A stretch of DNA of 16,049 nucleotides from positions 1-16,049 of the forward strand of contig QHNU01000051.1 in the NCBI GenBank assembly GCA_003218525.1. Reading direction: 5' to 3'. This DNA comes from Verrucomicrobiota bacterium (GTDB lineage Bacteria; Verrucomicrobiota; Verrucomicrobiia; Chthoniobacterales; UBA10450). The notes under the pieces were generated by a model, which saw nothing but the letters and a program-made list of their open reading frames with translations, did not search any database and was not told the DNA's origin. Below, one piece after another: positions 1 to 6,698 of the stretch. A program made the translations under genes and the position numbers. Positions within the stretch are counted from its first letter, which is position 1. Each line of letters starts with the position of its first letter.

Positions 1-1725
1 CGCCTTCAAGGTCTCGAGAGGAAATTTCGAACCGCCTGACCTCAAAAGATCGAGATACGCGTCCACGGCGCCGGGCTCCTTCGCGAGCACACGCTGGGCG
101 AGCGCGATCGCCGCCGATAATCCGGTGGCATATTTGTAAACGTAAAACGCGCTGTAGAAATGCGGGATGCGCAAGCATTCGAGCTCAAGTTGGGGATCGA
201 TTGCAATGGCATCGCCAAAATAAGCCTCGAGCAATTTGCGATATTCGTTCTTAAAAACATCGAGCGTGAGCGCATCGCCACTTTCCTCGATGGCATGGGT
301 GATTTTTTCGAATTCGGCAAACATCGTCTGCCGGAAGAGCGTCCCGCGGATATCGTCGATTTGACGATTAATGATGTAGGCTCTCATTTTTGGATCACTC
401 GTTTGTTCGAGCAGGAAATGGGTCAGCAGCTCTTCGTTGAAAGTGCTCGCAACCTCCGCCAGAAAAATTGGATAATTGTAATCCTGAAAGAGCTGTGATC
501 GCGCCGCGAACCAGGTGTGCATGGAATGGCCCGCCTCGTGCGCCAGCGTATAGAGATCGGCGAAAACGTCCTCCTTGTAATTCATCAAAATGTAAGGCGG
601 TGCGGCATAGCTGCCGCTTGAAAACGCGCCACTGCGTTTCCCTTTCGTCTCGTAGCGATCCACCCATCGCCCGCGCAAGCCTTCGCTCAAAACGCCGACA
701 TACTCGGCGCCGAGGGGTGCGAGCGATGCGATTACTTTTTCGGCCGCTTCATCGAAGCTAATGCAAGTCTCGATTTCCGGAACGAGCGGAACATAGGTGT
801 CGTAAGCGTGGAGCTGATCGAGACCGAGGACACGACGTCTCAATTCATAGTAACGGACGAGTGGAGGGATGCCTTCACGCACCGAACTAATCAGTCCATC
901 ATAAACCCCGACCGGCACGTCGTCTGGGAATAGGGCAGCTTGCAGGGCACTGGGATAATTGCGGGCTCTCGCGCGAAACACATCCGCCTTCAACGAATAT
1001 GAAAGCGCGGCAGCGAGTGTGAATTGGTGATCCTGAAATTCGTGGTAAAACTGGGTGAAGGCGCGCTCTCTGACTTTGCGGTCTCGTTTCAATAAAAAAG
1101 AGCTGTAGGTGCTCTGAGTCAGCGGCTTCTCGTGTCCATCGGCACCGATAAGCACGCCGAATTTCATGTCGACATTCGTCAGCTGCGAAAAAGCGTCATC
1201 GTATCCGTCCATCGCAGCCGAACCGAGTGCGAGCAGTCGTTCTTCGCGCTCTGATAAAACATGCGGGCGCAGCCGGCGGATTTTGTGCAACTGAATCCGC
1301 CAGGGCTTGAGTGCTGGGTCGCGCAAAAACCCTTCCCAGCGCTTATCGTCGATAGCCTGAATTTCCGGCGAGACGAAGGCCGACGCCTCGCCAATCTTCG
1401 TCATCAGGTTTTGCAATTGGCTCACGCGGGCGAGGTATTCGTTGTTGGCGCTGTCTTCCGCCAACTGGAGCGAGGTGAAGTGATAAACGCGCTCGATTTT
1501 AAGATCGAGTTCCTTCTCAAATTCGAGTACCTGCGCCAGTGTTTTCGCTGATTTAGCTACCCTCCCTTTCCACCGTGCGATCTCCGGGTAGGTCCGAGTG
1601 ATCCAGGCCAGATCTTCGCCCCACTTTCCGACGTCCGAGAACAGATGTGATAAGTCCCATTTATCGGCCTCGGGAATTTCGGCCCGCGTCGGTGTTTTCG
1701 GTTCCTCAGCTATTCCATTTTCCAT
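1..1725 (-). CDS. pepF: Oligoendopeptidase F (M3 family zinc metallopeptidase), C-terminus cut by window edge
   Basis: This is a cytoplasmic zinc peptidase of the M3B family that cleaves medium-length oligopeptides. I read it directly on the minus strand: an uninterrupted frame from the ATG at 1725-1723 to base 1 (575 codons). The zinc motif HEAGH lies at residues 396-400 (bases 526-540), where PepF proteins of about 600 residues carry it. Near the end the frame reads IPHFYSAFYVYKYATG, a hallmark of PepF, followed by LRSGGSKFPLETLK. By comparison with the family, only about 25-35 residues should lie beyond the left edge. The gene starts 27 bases after the ThuA-like gene on the same strand, so the two may be co-transcribed. 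There is no clear Shine-Dalgarno before the ATG. The family call is very secure; natural substrates are unknown. Confidence 0.95.
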   Translation of the reverse strand, partial: MENGIAEEPKTPTRAEIPEADKWDLSHLFSDVGKWGEDLAWITRTYPEIARWKGRVAKSAKTLAQVLEFEKELDLKIERVYHFTSLQLAEDSANNEYLARVSQLQNLMTKIGEASAFVSPEIQAIDDKRWEGFLRDPALKPWRIQLHKIRRLRPHVLSEREERLLALGSAAMDGYDDAFSQLTNVDMKFGVLIGADGHEKPLTQSTYSSFLLKRDRKVRERAFTQFYHEFQDHQFTLAAALSYSLKADVFRARARNYPSALQAALFPDDVPVGVYDGLISSVREGIPPLVRYYELRRRVLGLDQLHAYDTYVPLVPEIETCISFDEAAEKVIASLAPLGAEYVGVLSEGLRGRWVDRYETKGKRSGAFSSGSYAAPPYILMNYKEDVFADLYTLAHEAGHSMHTWFAARSQLFQDYNYPIFLAEVASTFNEELLTHFLLEQTSDPKMRAYIINRQIDDIRGTLFRQTMFAEFEKITHAIEESGDALTLDVFKNEYRKLLEAYFGDAIAIDPQLELECLRIPHFYSAFYVYKYATGLSAAIALAQRVLAKEPGAVDAYLDLLRSGGSKFPLETLKA

Positions 1726-1752
1726 GTTGATGATGTCGTAACAATTTTAGAC

Positions 1753-2538
1753 TTAGCGAAACCCCGCCTCGCCTTCCCGGTGAAGCCTGCCGCCTTTGAT
1801 CTGAAGCGATTCGGGCGCGTTTTTAGCGGAAATTTGCGGGCAACTATCGATCCATTTCACGCCGTCGCCTGCGGCCCAGCGGGCTGCATTCCGCAGAACG
1901 AGACGGACGCTCTGATTATAATAGATCGGATAAACTTCGTGGCCCGGGCGTAAGTAAAAAATCTTTCCGTTACCGCGCTTCCAAGTACAGCCGGAGCGGA
2001 AGACTTCGCCGCCTTCGAACCAGGAGATGAAGACGATCTCGTCCGGGGTTGGGACGGCGAACGGTTCGCCATACATCTCGACATTCTCGATTTCAAAGTA
2101 GCGGTCGATGCCACGCGCGATCGGATGCGCTGGATTGCACACCCATAACCGCTCGCGCTCGCCTGCTTCGCGCCAAATGATCGAGCAGCTCGTGCCCATG
2201 AGGCGCATGAACGGCTTGGAGTAATGAGCCGAGTGCAGCGCGATGAACCCCATGCCTTCCCACACCCGCGCGAGGATACGCTCGACCACGGTGTCGCGAA
2301 CTTTGCCATGCGCGGCATGCCCCCACCAGACGAGAACGTCGGTTTCGTCGAGCACGCGTTTAGTAAGCCCATGTTGCGGCTGCTGCAAAGTGGCGGTACG
2401 GACTTTGAGTGATCGATCTTCAGCTATGCCTTGGGCGATTGTGGTGTGCATCCCCCGCGGATAAATTTCCCGGACGAGCGGGTTTTTGCGTTCATGCACG
2501 TTCTCGCCCCAGACCGTGACGCGAATCCGATCAGACAT
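1753..2538 (-). CDS. ThuA-like domain protein
   Basis: This 261-residue protein has the ThuA fold, a glutamine-amidotransferase-like flavodoxin-type domain. It is known from the trehalose-utilisation protein ThuA and from many sugar-related proteins of soil bacteria. Visible signatures are VTVWGENVHE at residues 8-17, DVLVWWGHAAHG at 67-78 (the acidic/WWGH strand-loop), GFIALHSAHYSKPF at 97-110 and the C-terminal GKIFYLRPGHEVYP at 191-204. No signal peptide is evident, so it is probably cytoplasmic. The last 35 residues or so, after WAAGD, are polar and look less conserved. The start is ATG at 2538. Biochemical function is not established for most of the family; a role in carbohydrate metabolism is family-level inference only, and no sugar dehydrogenase or transporter is adjacent here. 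Confidence 0.85.
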   Translation of the reverse strand: MSDRIRVTVWGENVHERKNPLVREIYPRGMHTTIAQGIAEDRSLKVRTATLQQPQHGLTKRVLDETDVLVWWGHAAHGKVRDTVVERILARVWEGMGFIALHSAHYSKPFMRLMGTSCSIIWREAGERERLWVCNPAHPIARGIDRYFEIENVEMYGEPFAVPTPDEIVFISWFEGGEVFRSGCTWKRGNGKIFYLRPGHEVYPIYYNQSVRLVLRNAARWAAGDGVKWIDSCPQISAKNAPESLQIKGGRLHREGEAGFR

Positions 2539-2584
2539 TCCCGAAGAAAAGGCGAATCAGGAACGCAGGAAAGCAGGAATTTCT

Positions 2585-2669
2585 TTTTGTCATTCCGAGT
2601 GAAGCGAAGCGCAGTCGAGGAATCTCTCAATATTCAGAGATGTCTCGGCTTCGCTCGACATGACAAAAG
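2585..2669. repeat. Imperfect palindromic intergenic repeat (REP/MITE-like)
   Basis: Two arms (about 2585-2628 and 2635-2669) form an imperfect inverted repeat around the short centre AATATT. The left arm starts TTTTGTCATTCCGAG and the complement of the right arm starts TTTTGTCATGTCGAG. Both continue through a GAAGC-rich stretch to a GTCGAG or CCGAG core and end near ATCTCT. The transcript would fold into a long hairpin. The right arm translates on the minus strand as CHVERSRDI, a peptide that recurs in annotated proteins of soil bacteria because this repeat family often runs into gene ends. Only one copy occurs in the window. Its ends and copy number in the genome cannot be judged from here. 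Confidence 0.75.
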
Positions 2670-3277
2670 ATCTGGATTGCCGGGTGACGAGCGATCTTGC
2701 GCATCGCTTTATGGAGTAATTCGCGGCCGGGTGAAATTTTGTGCCACGGAGAAGCTCCGGAGGGATGAGGTAGAGGAATCAGATCGAAGGCGAAGTCGCG
2801 ACGTTTAACGACAAATTTTCGTCCGATCACGGACTCGAGTTTTTCGAATGGAACAAACTGCGCGATAGCGAGCCGGCCGACCGGAATGACCAAGCGGGGG
2901 CGAAGAATCTCGAATTCGTCATTCATCCAGGACGAGCAATTCCGAATCTCCTGCCGGTTTGGGACCCGGTCGGTGCTTCCCGGAGCTTTGCCGGGAAAAC
3001 AGCGGCAAACCGCCGCGAAATAAATTCGCGAGCGCATCATCTTTTCGTCCATCCCGCAAAACTCTTCGAACCATCGAAACAGGGTCTTGCCGGCCGTATG
3101 CGCAAATGGACGTTTCAATACTGGTTCACGCATCCCCGGCGCCTGACCGATCAGCATGACTTTGCTGACGATGGCGCCACCGGAGACGGGCGGCGGCAAC
3201 ATACGCGGGCAACGCCGGCATTGAACGAGTCGCGCAACATGATCCTCCAACAAACGCTGCCGAGACGGCCGTGGCAT
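2627..3277 (-). CDS. Uracil-DNA glycosylase superfamily protein, family-4-like, with 4Fe-4S cysteines
   Basis: This 216-residue protein would remove uracil from DNA at the start of base excision repair. The active-site motif is GQAPGMREP at 44-52, followed by RPFAHTAGKTLF at 56-67, which corresponds to the GEAPG...GRPFVGRAG block of family 4. The second motif is LPHPSGAS at 169-176. Four cysteines fit the family-4 iron-sulfur pattern: C20 and C23 (CRRC), C93 in AVCRCFPG, and C114 in EIRNCSSW. Glutamine replaces the usual Glu in GEAPG, so the exact subfamily (4, 5 or an unnamed group) is open. The last 13 or so residues (204-216) are encoded by the palindromic repeat, and the stop lies near its centre. 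The start is ATG at 3277, giving a normal N-terminus 19 residues before the first cysteine. Confidence 0.88.
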   Translation of the reverse strand: MPRPSRQRLLEDHVARLVQCRRCPRMLPPPVSGGAIVSKVMLIGQAPGMREPVLKRPFAHTAGKTLFRWFEEFCGMDEKMMRSRIYFAAVCRCFPGKAPGSTDRVPNRQEIRNCSSWMNDEFEILRPRLVIPVGRLAIAQFVPFEKLESVIGRKFVVKRRDFAFDLIPLPHPSGASPWHKISPGRELLHKAMRKIARHPAIQIFCHVERSRDISEY

Positions 3278-3340
3278 TCGGCAAGGATCGGAAAAGGGAC
3301 GGTTGAGGGCAACTCGCGAGGTTTCGAGGCCAACTCGTTC

Positions 3341-3562
3341 CTACCGCCAAAAAAAGGAGAAGATCAGGCTGAGAACAATGCTGATGATAATGCAGGTGAC
3401 GATTGGGAAGTAAAACGCGGTGTTTCCGCGCTCAATCCGGATATCGCCCGGGAGACGGCCCAGCCAACCGGCGCCGAACCCACTCCACAAGAGGGCTCCG
3501 ACCAGGAGGACCACGATCCCGATGATGACGAGAAATTTTCCGATTTCGGGCATCGCGTTCAT
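3341..3562 (-). CDS. DUF2905 family small membrane protein
   Basis: This 73-residue protein has two hydrophobic segments, at about residues 7-29 and 51-71. They flank the conserved loop LGRLPGDIRIERGN at 34-47, which is the hallmark of DUF2905. FYFPIVTCII at 50-59 also fits the family. It is predicted to sit in the inner membrane; no function is known. The ATG at 3562 gives MNAMPEIG; the in-frame ATG at 3553 (MPEIGKF) is equally plausible and is the shorter start usual for the family. It is the first gene of a minus-strand run and lies 63 bases upstream of the glycosylase, so the two may share a transcript. Confidence 0.85.
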   Translation of the reverse strand: MNAMPEIGKFLVIIGIVVLLVGALLWSGFGAGWLGRLPGDIRIERGNTAFYFPIVTCIIISIVLSLIFSFFWR

Positions 3563-3619
3563 TTCGCACGAGCAGGGGCCGGTGGCCGCCGAATAAATCG
3601 GTGAGATCCGCGGGCGCGC

Positions 3620-3672
3620 ACAAATTTGTCGGCGCCGGTTGCGAACGCCGAAGGTGCGCTGACATTCGCACC
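3620..3672. promoter_or_regulatory. Palindrome and start-proximal hairpin between divergent DUF2905 and dnaJ-like genes
   Basis: The 112-base gap between the two divergent genes holds a perfect 10-base palindrome ACAAATTTGT (3620-3629) and a perfect inverted repeat GGTGCG (3653-3658) / CGCACC (3667-3672) with an 8-base loop. The second repeat ends two bases before the ATG of the DnaJ-like gene. An AAGG precedes the hairpin at 3651-3654, overlapping its first two bases. It is too far from the ATG in linear sequence but could be brought close if the hairpin forms. It does not match the CIRCE heat-shock operator. A regulatory role is inference. Confidence 0.25.
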
Positions 3673-3674
3673 AG

Positions 3675-4646
3675 ATGGCGGTGCAATTTCGTGATTATTA
3701 CGAGACACTGGGCGTCTCGAAAACGGCGAGCGAGGAAGAGATTCGCAGCGCGTTCCGGAAGCTCGCGCGCAAATATCACCCGGATGTGGCCAAGGATAAA
3801 AAGACGGCGGAAGAGAAATTTAAGGAGATCAACGAGGCTTACGAAGTCCTGAGCGACCCGGAGAAACGGAAGAAATACGACCAACTTGGCGCGAATTGGA
3901 ATCAGCCGGGCGGATTTCAACCGCCACCAGATTGGGGCGGCGGTGCGCAACCGGGCGGCTATTACCAATGGAGTGGTGGCGACGGGGGCGGCGGCGTCGA
4001 CTTCGAATTCGGTGGAACTGGTTTCAGCGATTTCTTTGAGGCGTTTTTTGGAGGTGGTCGTGGCCGCTCGGCTTTCGGCGGATTCGGCCAACGTGAGCAC
4101 ACGGCTGGGCGCGGCAGCGATGTCGAGGCTGACATCATGGTTACGCTCGAAGAAGCGCTCAACGGGGCGACGCGCCAAGTGTCGCTGCGGCGGGCAGGAT
4201 CGAAGAAGGTTGAAACCTATCAGGTGAAAATCCCGCGCGGCGTCCGCGAAGGTCAGCGAATCCGGTTAGCGGGGCAGGGCGAAGCCGGAGAGCGCGGAGG
4301 AAAGAGCGGCGATTTGTTTTTGCGGGTGCGGCTAGCGCGCCATCCTGATTTCACGGTCGAGGGAGCGGACCTGATTCACGAGGTGAGGATCGCGCCGTGG
4401 CAGGCGGTCCTGGGTGATCAACTGGTGATACCAACCTTGGAAGGCAGCGCGCGATTGAAAATACCGCCGGGAACTCAGGGCGGTCAGCGATTTCGTTTGC
4501 GCGGACGCGGGTTGCAAGGCGTCTCCGGCAGCCGCGGCGATCTTTATGTCGTCGTGCAAATCGCGATTCCGAAAAAGTTAAGCGAACGCGAACGCGAGGT
4601 TTGGGAGCAACTAGCGCAATTGCATGGTCAGGAAAATTCGGCTTAA
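3675..4646 (+). CDS. DnaJ-domain co-chaperone, CbpA type (no zinc fingers)
   Basis: This 323-residue Hsp40 protein would deliver unfolded substrates to DnaK and stimulate its ATPase in the cytoplasm. The J domain is at residues 7-70 with the essential HPD at 35-37 and the helix-IV block FKEINEAYEVLSDPEKRKKYD. A long Gly/Phe-rich linker follows (about 78-148), including GFSDFFEAFFGGG. The two C-terminal substrate-binding barrels follow: VTLEEALNGATRQVSL (156-171), KIPRGVREGQRIRLAGQGE, the EVRIAPWQAVLGDQL block (236-250), and the second KIPPGTQGGQRFRLRGRG (262-279). The four CxxCxGxG zinc repeats of true DnaJ are absent, which places it with CbpA/DjlA-like type II proteins. ATG at 3675 is the start; translation may be affected by the hairpin just upstream. 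rpiB follows after 8 bases. Confidence 0.93.
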   Translation: MAVQFRDYYETLGVSKTASEEEIRSAFRKLARKYHPDVAKDKKTAEEKFKEINEAYEVLSDPEKRKKYDQLGANWNQPGGFQPPPDWGGGAQPGGYYQWSGGDGGGGVDFEFGGTGFSDFFEAFFGGGRGRSAFGGFGQREHTAGRGSDVEADIMVTLEEALNGATRQVSLRRAGSKKVETYQVKIPRGVREGQRIRLAGQGEAGERGGKSGDLFLRVRLARHPDFTVEGADLIHEVRIAPWQAVLGDQLVIPTLEGSARLKIPPGTQGGQRFRLRGRGLQGVSGSRGDLYVVVQIAIPKKLSEREREVWEQLAQLHGQENSA

Positions 4647-4654
4647 ACGGCTCG

Positions 4655-5092
4655 ATGAAGATTTCGCTGGGAACGGATCACGCCGGCTTCAACCTAAAAG
4701 AGAAAGTGAAAGCGCTGCTCGCCGAACTGGGGCACGAAGTTAAGGATTTCGGCACCTTCAGTGTGGAACCACCGGTCGACTACCCGCTTTTTGTTCGCCC
4801 TGCGGCGGAAGCGGTCGCGCGCGGTGAATGCGACCGTGGAATCGTGTTTGGCGGCTCAGGAAATGGCGAGGCGATGACGGCGAACAAGGTGCGCGGCATC
4901 CGATGTGCGCTTTGCTGGAATGAAGAAGTCGCCCGGCTTTCGCGACAACACAATGACGCCAATGTCCTTTCGCTCGGCGAGCGCGTAATTCCCGAAGACA
5001 CAGCGCTCGCGGTCGTGCGGGTGTGGCTGACGACCGACTTCGAAGGCGGAAGGCACATCAGGCGAATCGCCGAAATCGAAAGCGGATTGTGA
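4655..5092 (+). CDS. rpiB: Ribose-5-phosphate isomerase B (actinobacterial-type active site)
   Basis: This 145-residue enzyme of the RpiB/LacAB family interconverts ribose 5-phosphate and ribulose 5-phosphate in the pentose phosphate pathway. Conserved elements are GTDHAGF (6-12), the phosphate-binding GGSGNGEAMTANK (66-78), and LSRQHNDANVLSLGERV (95-111) with His99, then FEGGRH. The catalytic cysteine found at position 66 in E. coli RpiB is replaced by Gly, and Glu72 sits where the M. tuberculosis enzyme has its catalytic Glu75. This predicts the Glu-base version of the mechanism and ribose rather than allose preference (inference). I chose ATG at 4655, not the upstream in-frame ATG at 4601, because MKISLGTDHAGF is the standard N-terminus and the longer form would overlap the DnaJ-like gene. 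The 8-base gap suggests translational coupling. Confidence 0.94.
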   Translation: MKISLGTDHAGFNLKEKVKALLAELGHEVKDFGTFSVEPPVDYPLFVRPAAEAVARGECDRGIVFGGSGNGEAMTANKVRGIRCALCWNEEVARLSRQHNDANVLSLGERVIPEDTALAVVRVWLTTDFEGGRHIRRIAEIESGL

Positions 5093-5130
5093 CCTCAGTG
5101 AAACTGGGGCACGGATTGCCGGCCACCGGC
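5093..5130 (+). other. Two small hairpins between converging rpiB and mqnP
   Basis: Immediately after the rpiB stop lie CCTCAGT / ACTGGGG (5093-5099 and 5103-5109, 7-base stem with one G-T pair and a GAA loop) and GCCGG / CCGGC (5118-5122 and 5126-5130). The genes converge here, so a terminator is expected, but neither stem has a T-run. They could slow transcription or protect 3' ends; this is weakly supported. Confidence 0.25.
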
Positions 5131-5131
5131 G

Positions 5132-6025
5132 CTAGCTGGCGCGATCAAACCAAACTGCGATTAAAAAAAGCGCGCTAACGAACGCGTTGCTCTGAAAGAA
5201 GGCGCGGTTGATCCCCGTCACGTCGAGGAGACGCGCACTGCGATGTTCAAAAACCAGTGCAGCCGCGACCAAGATCATCGCCGAAAAATAAAGCGAGCCG
5301 AGCTTCGCCACGACGCCGAAGACAATCAGGGCGACAAACATCATCAGGTGCAGCAATTGGGCGAATCGCAATGTGCGTGCGATCCCGAACTGCACGACGA
5401 GAGAATGCAGGCCCTCGCGACGATCGAAATCGTAATCCTGAATGGAATAAATTAGATCAAATCCGGCCACCCAACAGATCACCCCAAAAGCGAGAATCAC
5501 TGGTGGTAGTCCGACTCGGCCGGTTTGTGCGATCCAGGCGGCGATGGGTGCAATGCCCAGCGCAAGACCGAGAAAAAAATGTGTCGTGTCGGTAAAACGT
5601 TTGGTCAGCGAATAGAAAAAAATCAGCGCGAGCGCGACCGGTGAGAGAGCAAACGTTAGCGAATTGATTTTCGCGGCACAAAAAATAAACAGAACGCTGC
5701 TGACGATGATCGAGAAGATGGCAATCGGTTTGGACGCGAGTAAATGGCGCGATTGCGTGCGGGGATTGCGCTGATCGATTTCCCAGTCAACTACGCGATT
5801 AAAGAGCATCGCCGCAGTGCGAGCCAGCATCATGGATAAGATGACAAGGACGAAAATGCGTGGCGCGGGACGGCCGTTGGCTGCCACGATCAGGGAAGCG
5901 AGGGCGAACGGCAGGGCAAAAACCGTATGAGAGAAGCGGATCAGGTGCAAAAATCGCGTGATCGCATTCCCGTGCTTATTTACAGGAATATGGGTCGGAA
6001 CCGGTCCTGGCTGCGTGTTCGTCAT
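5132..6025 (-). CDS. mqnP: UbiA-family polyprenyltransferase, MqnP-like (futalosine menaquinone pathway)
   Basis: This 297-residue inner-membrane enzyme would attach a polyprenyl chain to an aromatic precursor of menaquinone. The first Mg-prenyl-diphosphate motif is NRVVDWEID at 76-84, followed by RNPRT. The second is DLIYSIQDYDFDRREGLHS, starting at residue 190. IRFSHTVFALPFAL (29-42), YSLTKRFT (138-145) and LGIAPIAAWIA (156-166) match the MqnP/UbiA-other subgroup used in the futalosine pathway more closely than classical UbiA or MenA. About eight or nine hydrophobic helices are visible. The ATG at 6025 overlaps the upstream stop in ATGA, so it is translationally coupled to the MBL-like gene. 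No other mqn gene lies in the window, as is common where the pathway is scattered. A 4-hydroxybenzoate or heme O-type substrate cannot be fully excluded. Confidence 0.85.
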   Translation of the reverse strand: MTNTQPGPVPTHIPVNKHGNAITRFLHLIRFSHTVFALPFALASLIVAANGRPAPRIFVLVILSMMLARTAAMLFNRVVDWEIDQRNPRTQSRHLLASKPIAIFSIIVSSVLFIFCAAKINSLTFALSPVALALIFFYSLTKRFTDTTHFFLGLALGIAPIAAWIAQTGRVGLPPVILAFGVICWVAGFDLIYSIQDYDFDRREGLHSLVVQFGIARTLRFAQLLHLMMFVALIVFGVVAKLGSLYFSAMILVAAALVFEHRSARLLDVTGINRAFFQSNAFVSALFLIAVWFDRAS

Positions 6026-6633
6026 GGCACTTCCGCGAGCAAGGATTGCAGCCTTTCAGGCGCGCGCGCTGTGATTGGTATTCCGTGAGCAAAAAGCAGG
6101 CGCTGGAACTCCAAATCAAGAAGGCGGTGCAGGCAACGAATCATCACTTTTTGATTCAAGCAGTATTTTTTCGGCAACACCGTGAAGCCGTAAGGATCGA
6201 AATTGATGAGTGCGTCACCCACGATGACACTGCCGCGATCGCGCGGATCATGAATGGCAATCTCACCAGGCGCGGCGCCATCAAGTGCGATAATACGGAG
6301 GTTATGAATGGCCGTCGCATCGTTCACCGGCTGCGCATTCGGCACTTCTTTACTCAACTCGACCGCGGCAAAAATGGGTGCCGCATAGCGTTGGTGAAAA
6401 GATATCGCGCCGCGGACGTGATTCACATTGGTAAGGATAATTGATGCGACCCGACCGCACCCGTTCAGTTCTCTTTCGGCCAGATCAGTCAGGGCAATCG
6501 GATCGATGATGATCATGGCATCGTCACTAATTACGGCAGTGGAGAACAGCTCGGTTTTGGCCGCTTGATCGAAGGCGTGCCAGATCAATAGGTAAGGAGA
6601 AATATGATGGAGCTCGGCGGCGCGTGGAGGCAT
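6022..6633 (-). CDS. Metallo-beta-lactamase-fold-like protein with degenerate metal site
   Basis: This 203-residue protein has an MBL-like strand order: AMIIIDPIAL at 39-48, ASIILTNVNHVRG at 63-75, SVIVGDALIN at 135-144 and LLFAHGIPI at 179-187. In an active MBL hydrolase the second block would be LTHxHxDHxxG. Here the ligand positions are N69, N71, V73 and R74, so most of the HxHxDH ligands are gone, whereas the later Asp140 (VGDA) and His183 (FAHG) remain. The protein may be a non-catalytic or altered-metal member; it resembles a poorly studied group in which the motif reads LTNRHHYR. It has no signal peptide. Its stop overlaps the start of mqnP by ATGA, which suggests a shared task or at least co-expression. 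Start ATG at 6633 has no clear ribosome site. Confidence 0.7.
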   Translation of the reverse strand: MPPRAAELHHISPYLLIWHAFDQAAKTELFSTAVISDDAMIIIDPIALTDLAERELNGCGRVASIILTNVNHVRGAISFHQRYAAPIFAAVELSKEVPNAQPVNDATAIHNLRIIALDGAAPGEIAIHDPRDRGSVIVGDALINFDPYGFTVLPKKYCLNQKVMIRCLHRLLDLEFQRLLFAHGIPITARAPERLQSLLAEVP

Positions 6634-6644
6634 TTGGGCGCTGA

Positions 6645-6686
6645 TCAGACGGCGGCTACTGGCATCATAGCTGCTATTATTTTCAT
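6645..6686 (-). CDS. Possible 13-codon leader ORF before the MBL-like/mqnP pair
   Basis: On the minus strand AGGAG (6691-6695) is followed four bases later by an ATG opening a 13-codon frame, MKIIAAMMPVAAV, that stops at 6645, 11 bases before the MBL-like start. It is one of the few consensus ribosome sites in the window, and no larger gene uses it. It could be an upstream leader that couples ribosomes to the next gene, or chance. The same bases lie in front of pilC on the other strand. Low confidence. Confidence 0.2.
   Translation of the reverse strand: MKIIAAMMPVAAV
6672..6680 (+). promoter_or_regulatory. Candidate extended -10 promoter for the PilC/GspF gene
   Basis: TGCTATTAT at 6672-6680 matches an extended -10 element (TGn followed by TATTAT, 5 of 6 to consensus), 18 bases upstream of the ATG. 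No good -35 is present at the expected distance, which extended -10 promoters tolerate. The leader would be only about 12 bases, and no Shine-Dalgarno is present on this strand. This is an inference from sequence match alone. Confidence 0.3.
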
Positions 6687-6698
6687 AATTCTCCTGCC

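Noticed and set aside
3098..3604. A 168-codon plus-strand frame
   Set aside because: It runs antisense to the glycosylase N-terminus and the DUF2905 gene, both of which carry clear family motifs.
3653..3672. CIRCE heat-shock operator before the DnaJ-like gene
   Set aside because: The inverted repeat is GGTGCG/CGCACC with an 8-base loop and does not match TTAGCACTC-N9-GAGTGCTAA.
3432..4178. A 248-codon minus-strand frame spanning the dnaJ promoter region
   Set aside because: It covers the J domain and G/F linker in antisense and part of DUF2905 in another frame; its composition is Arg/Ala-rich and typical of shadow frames.
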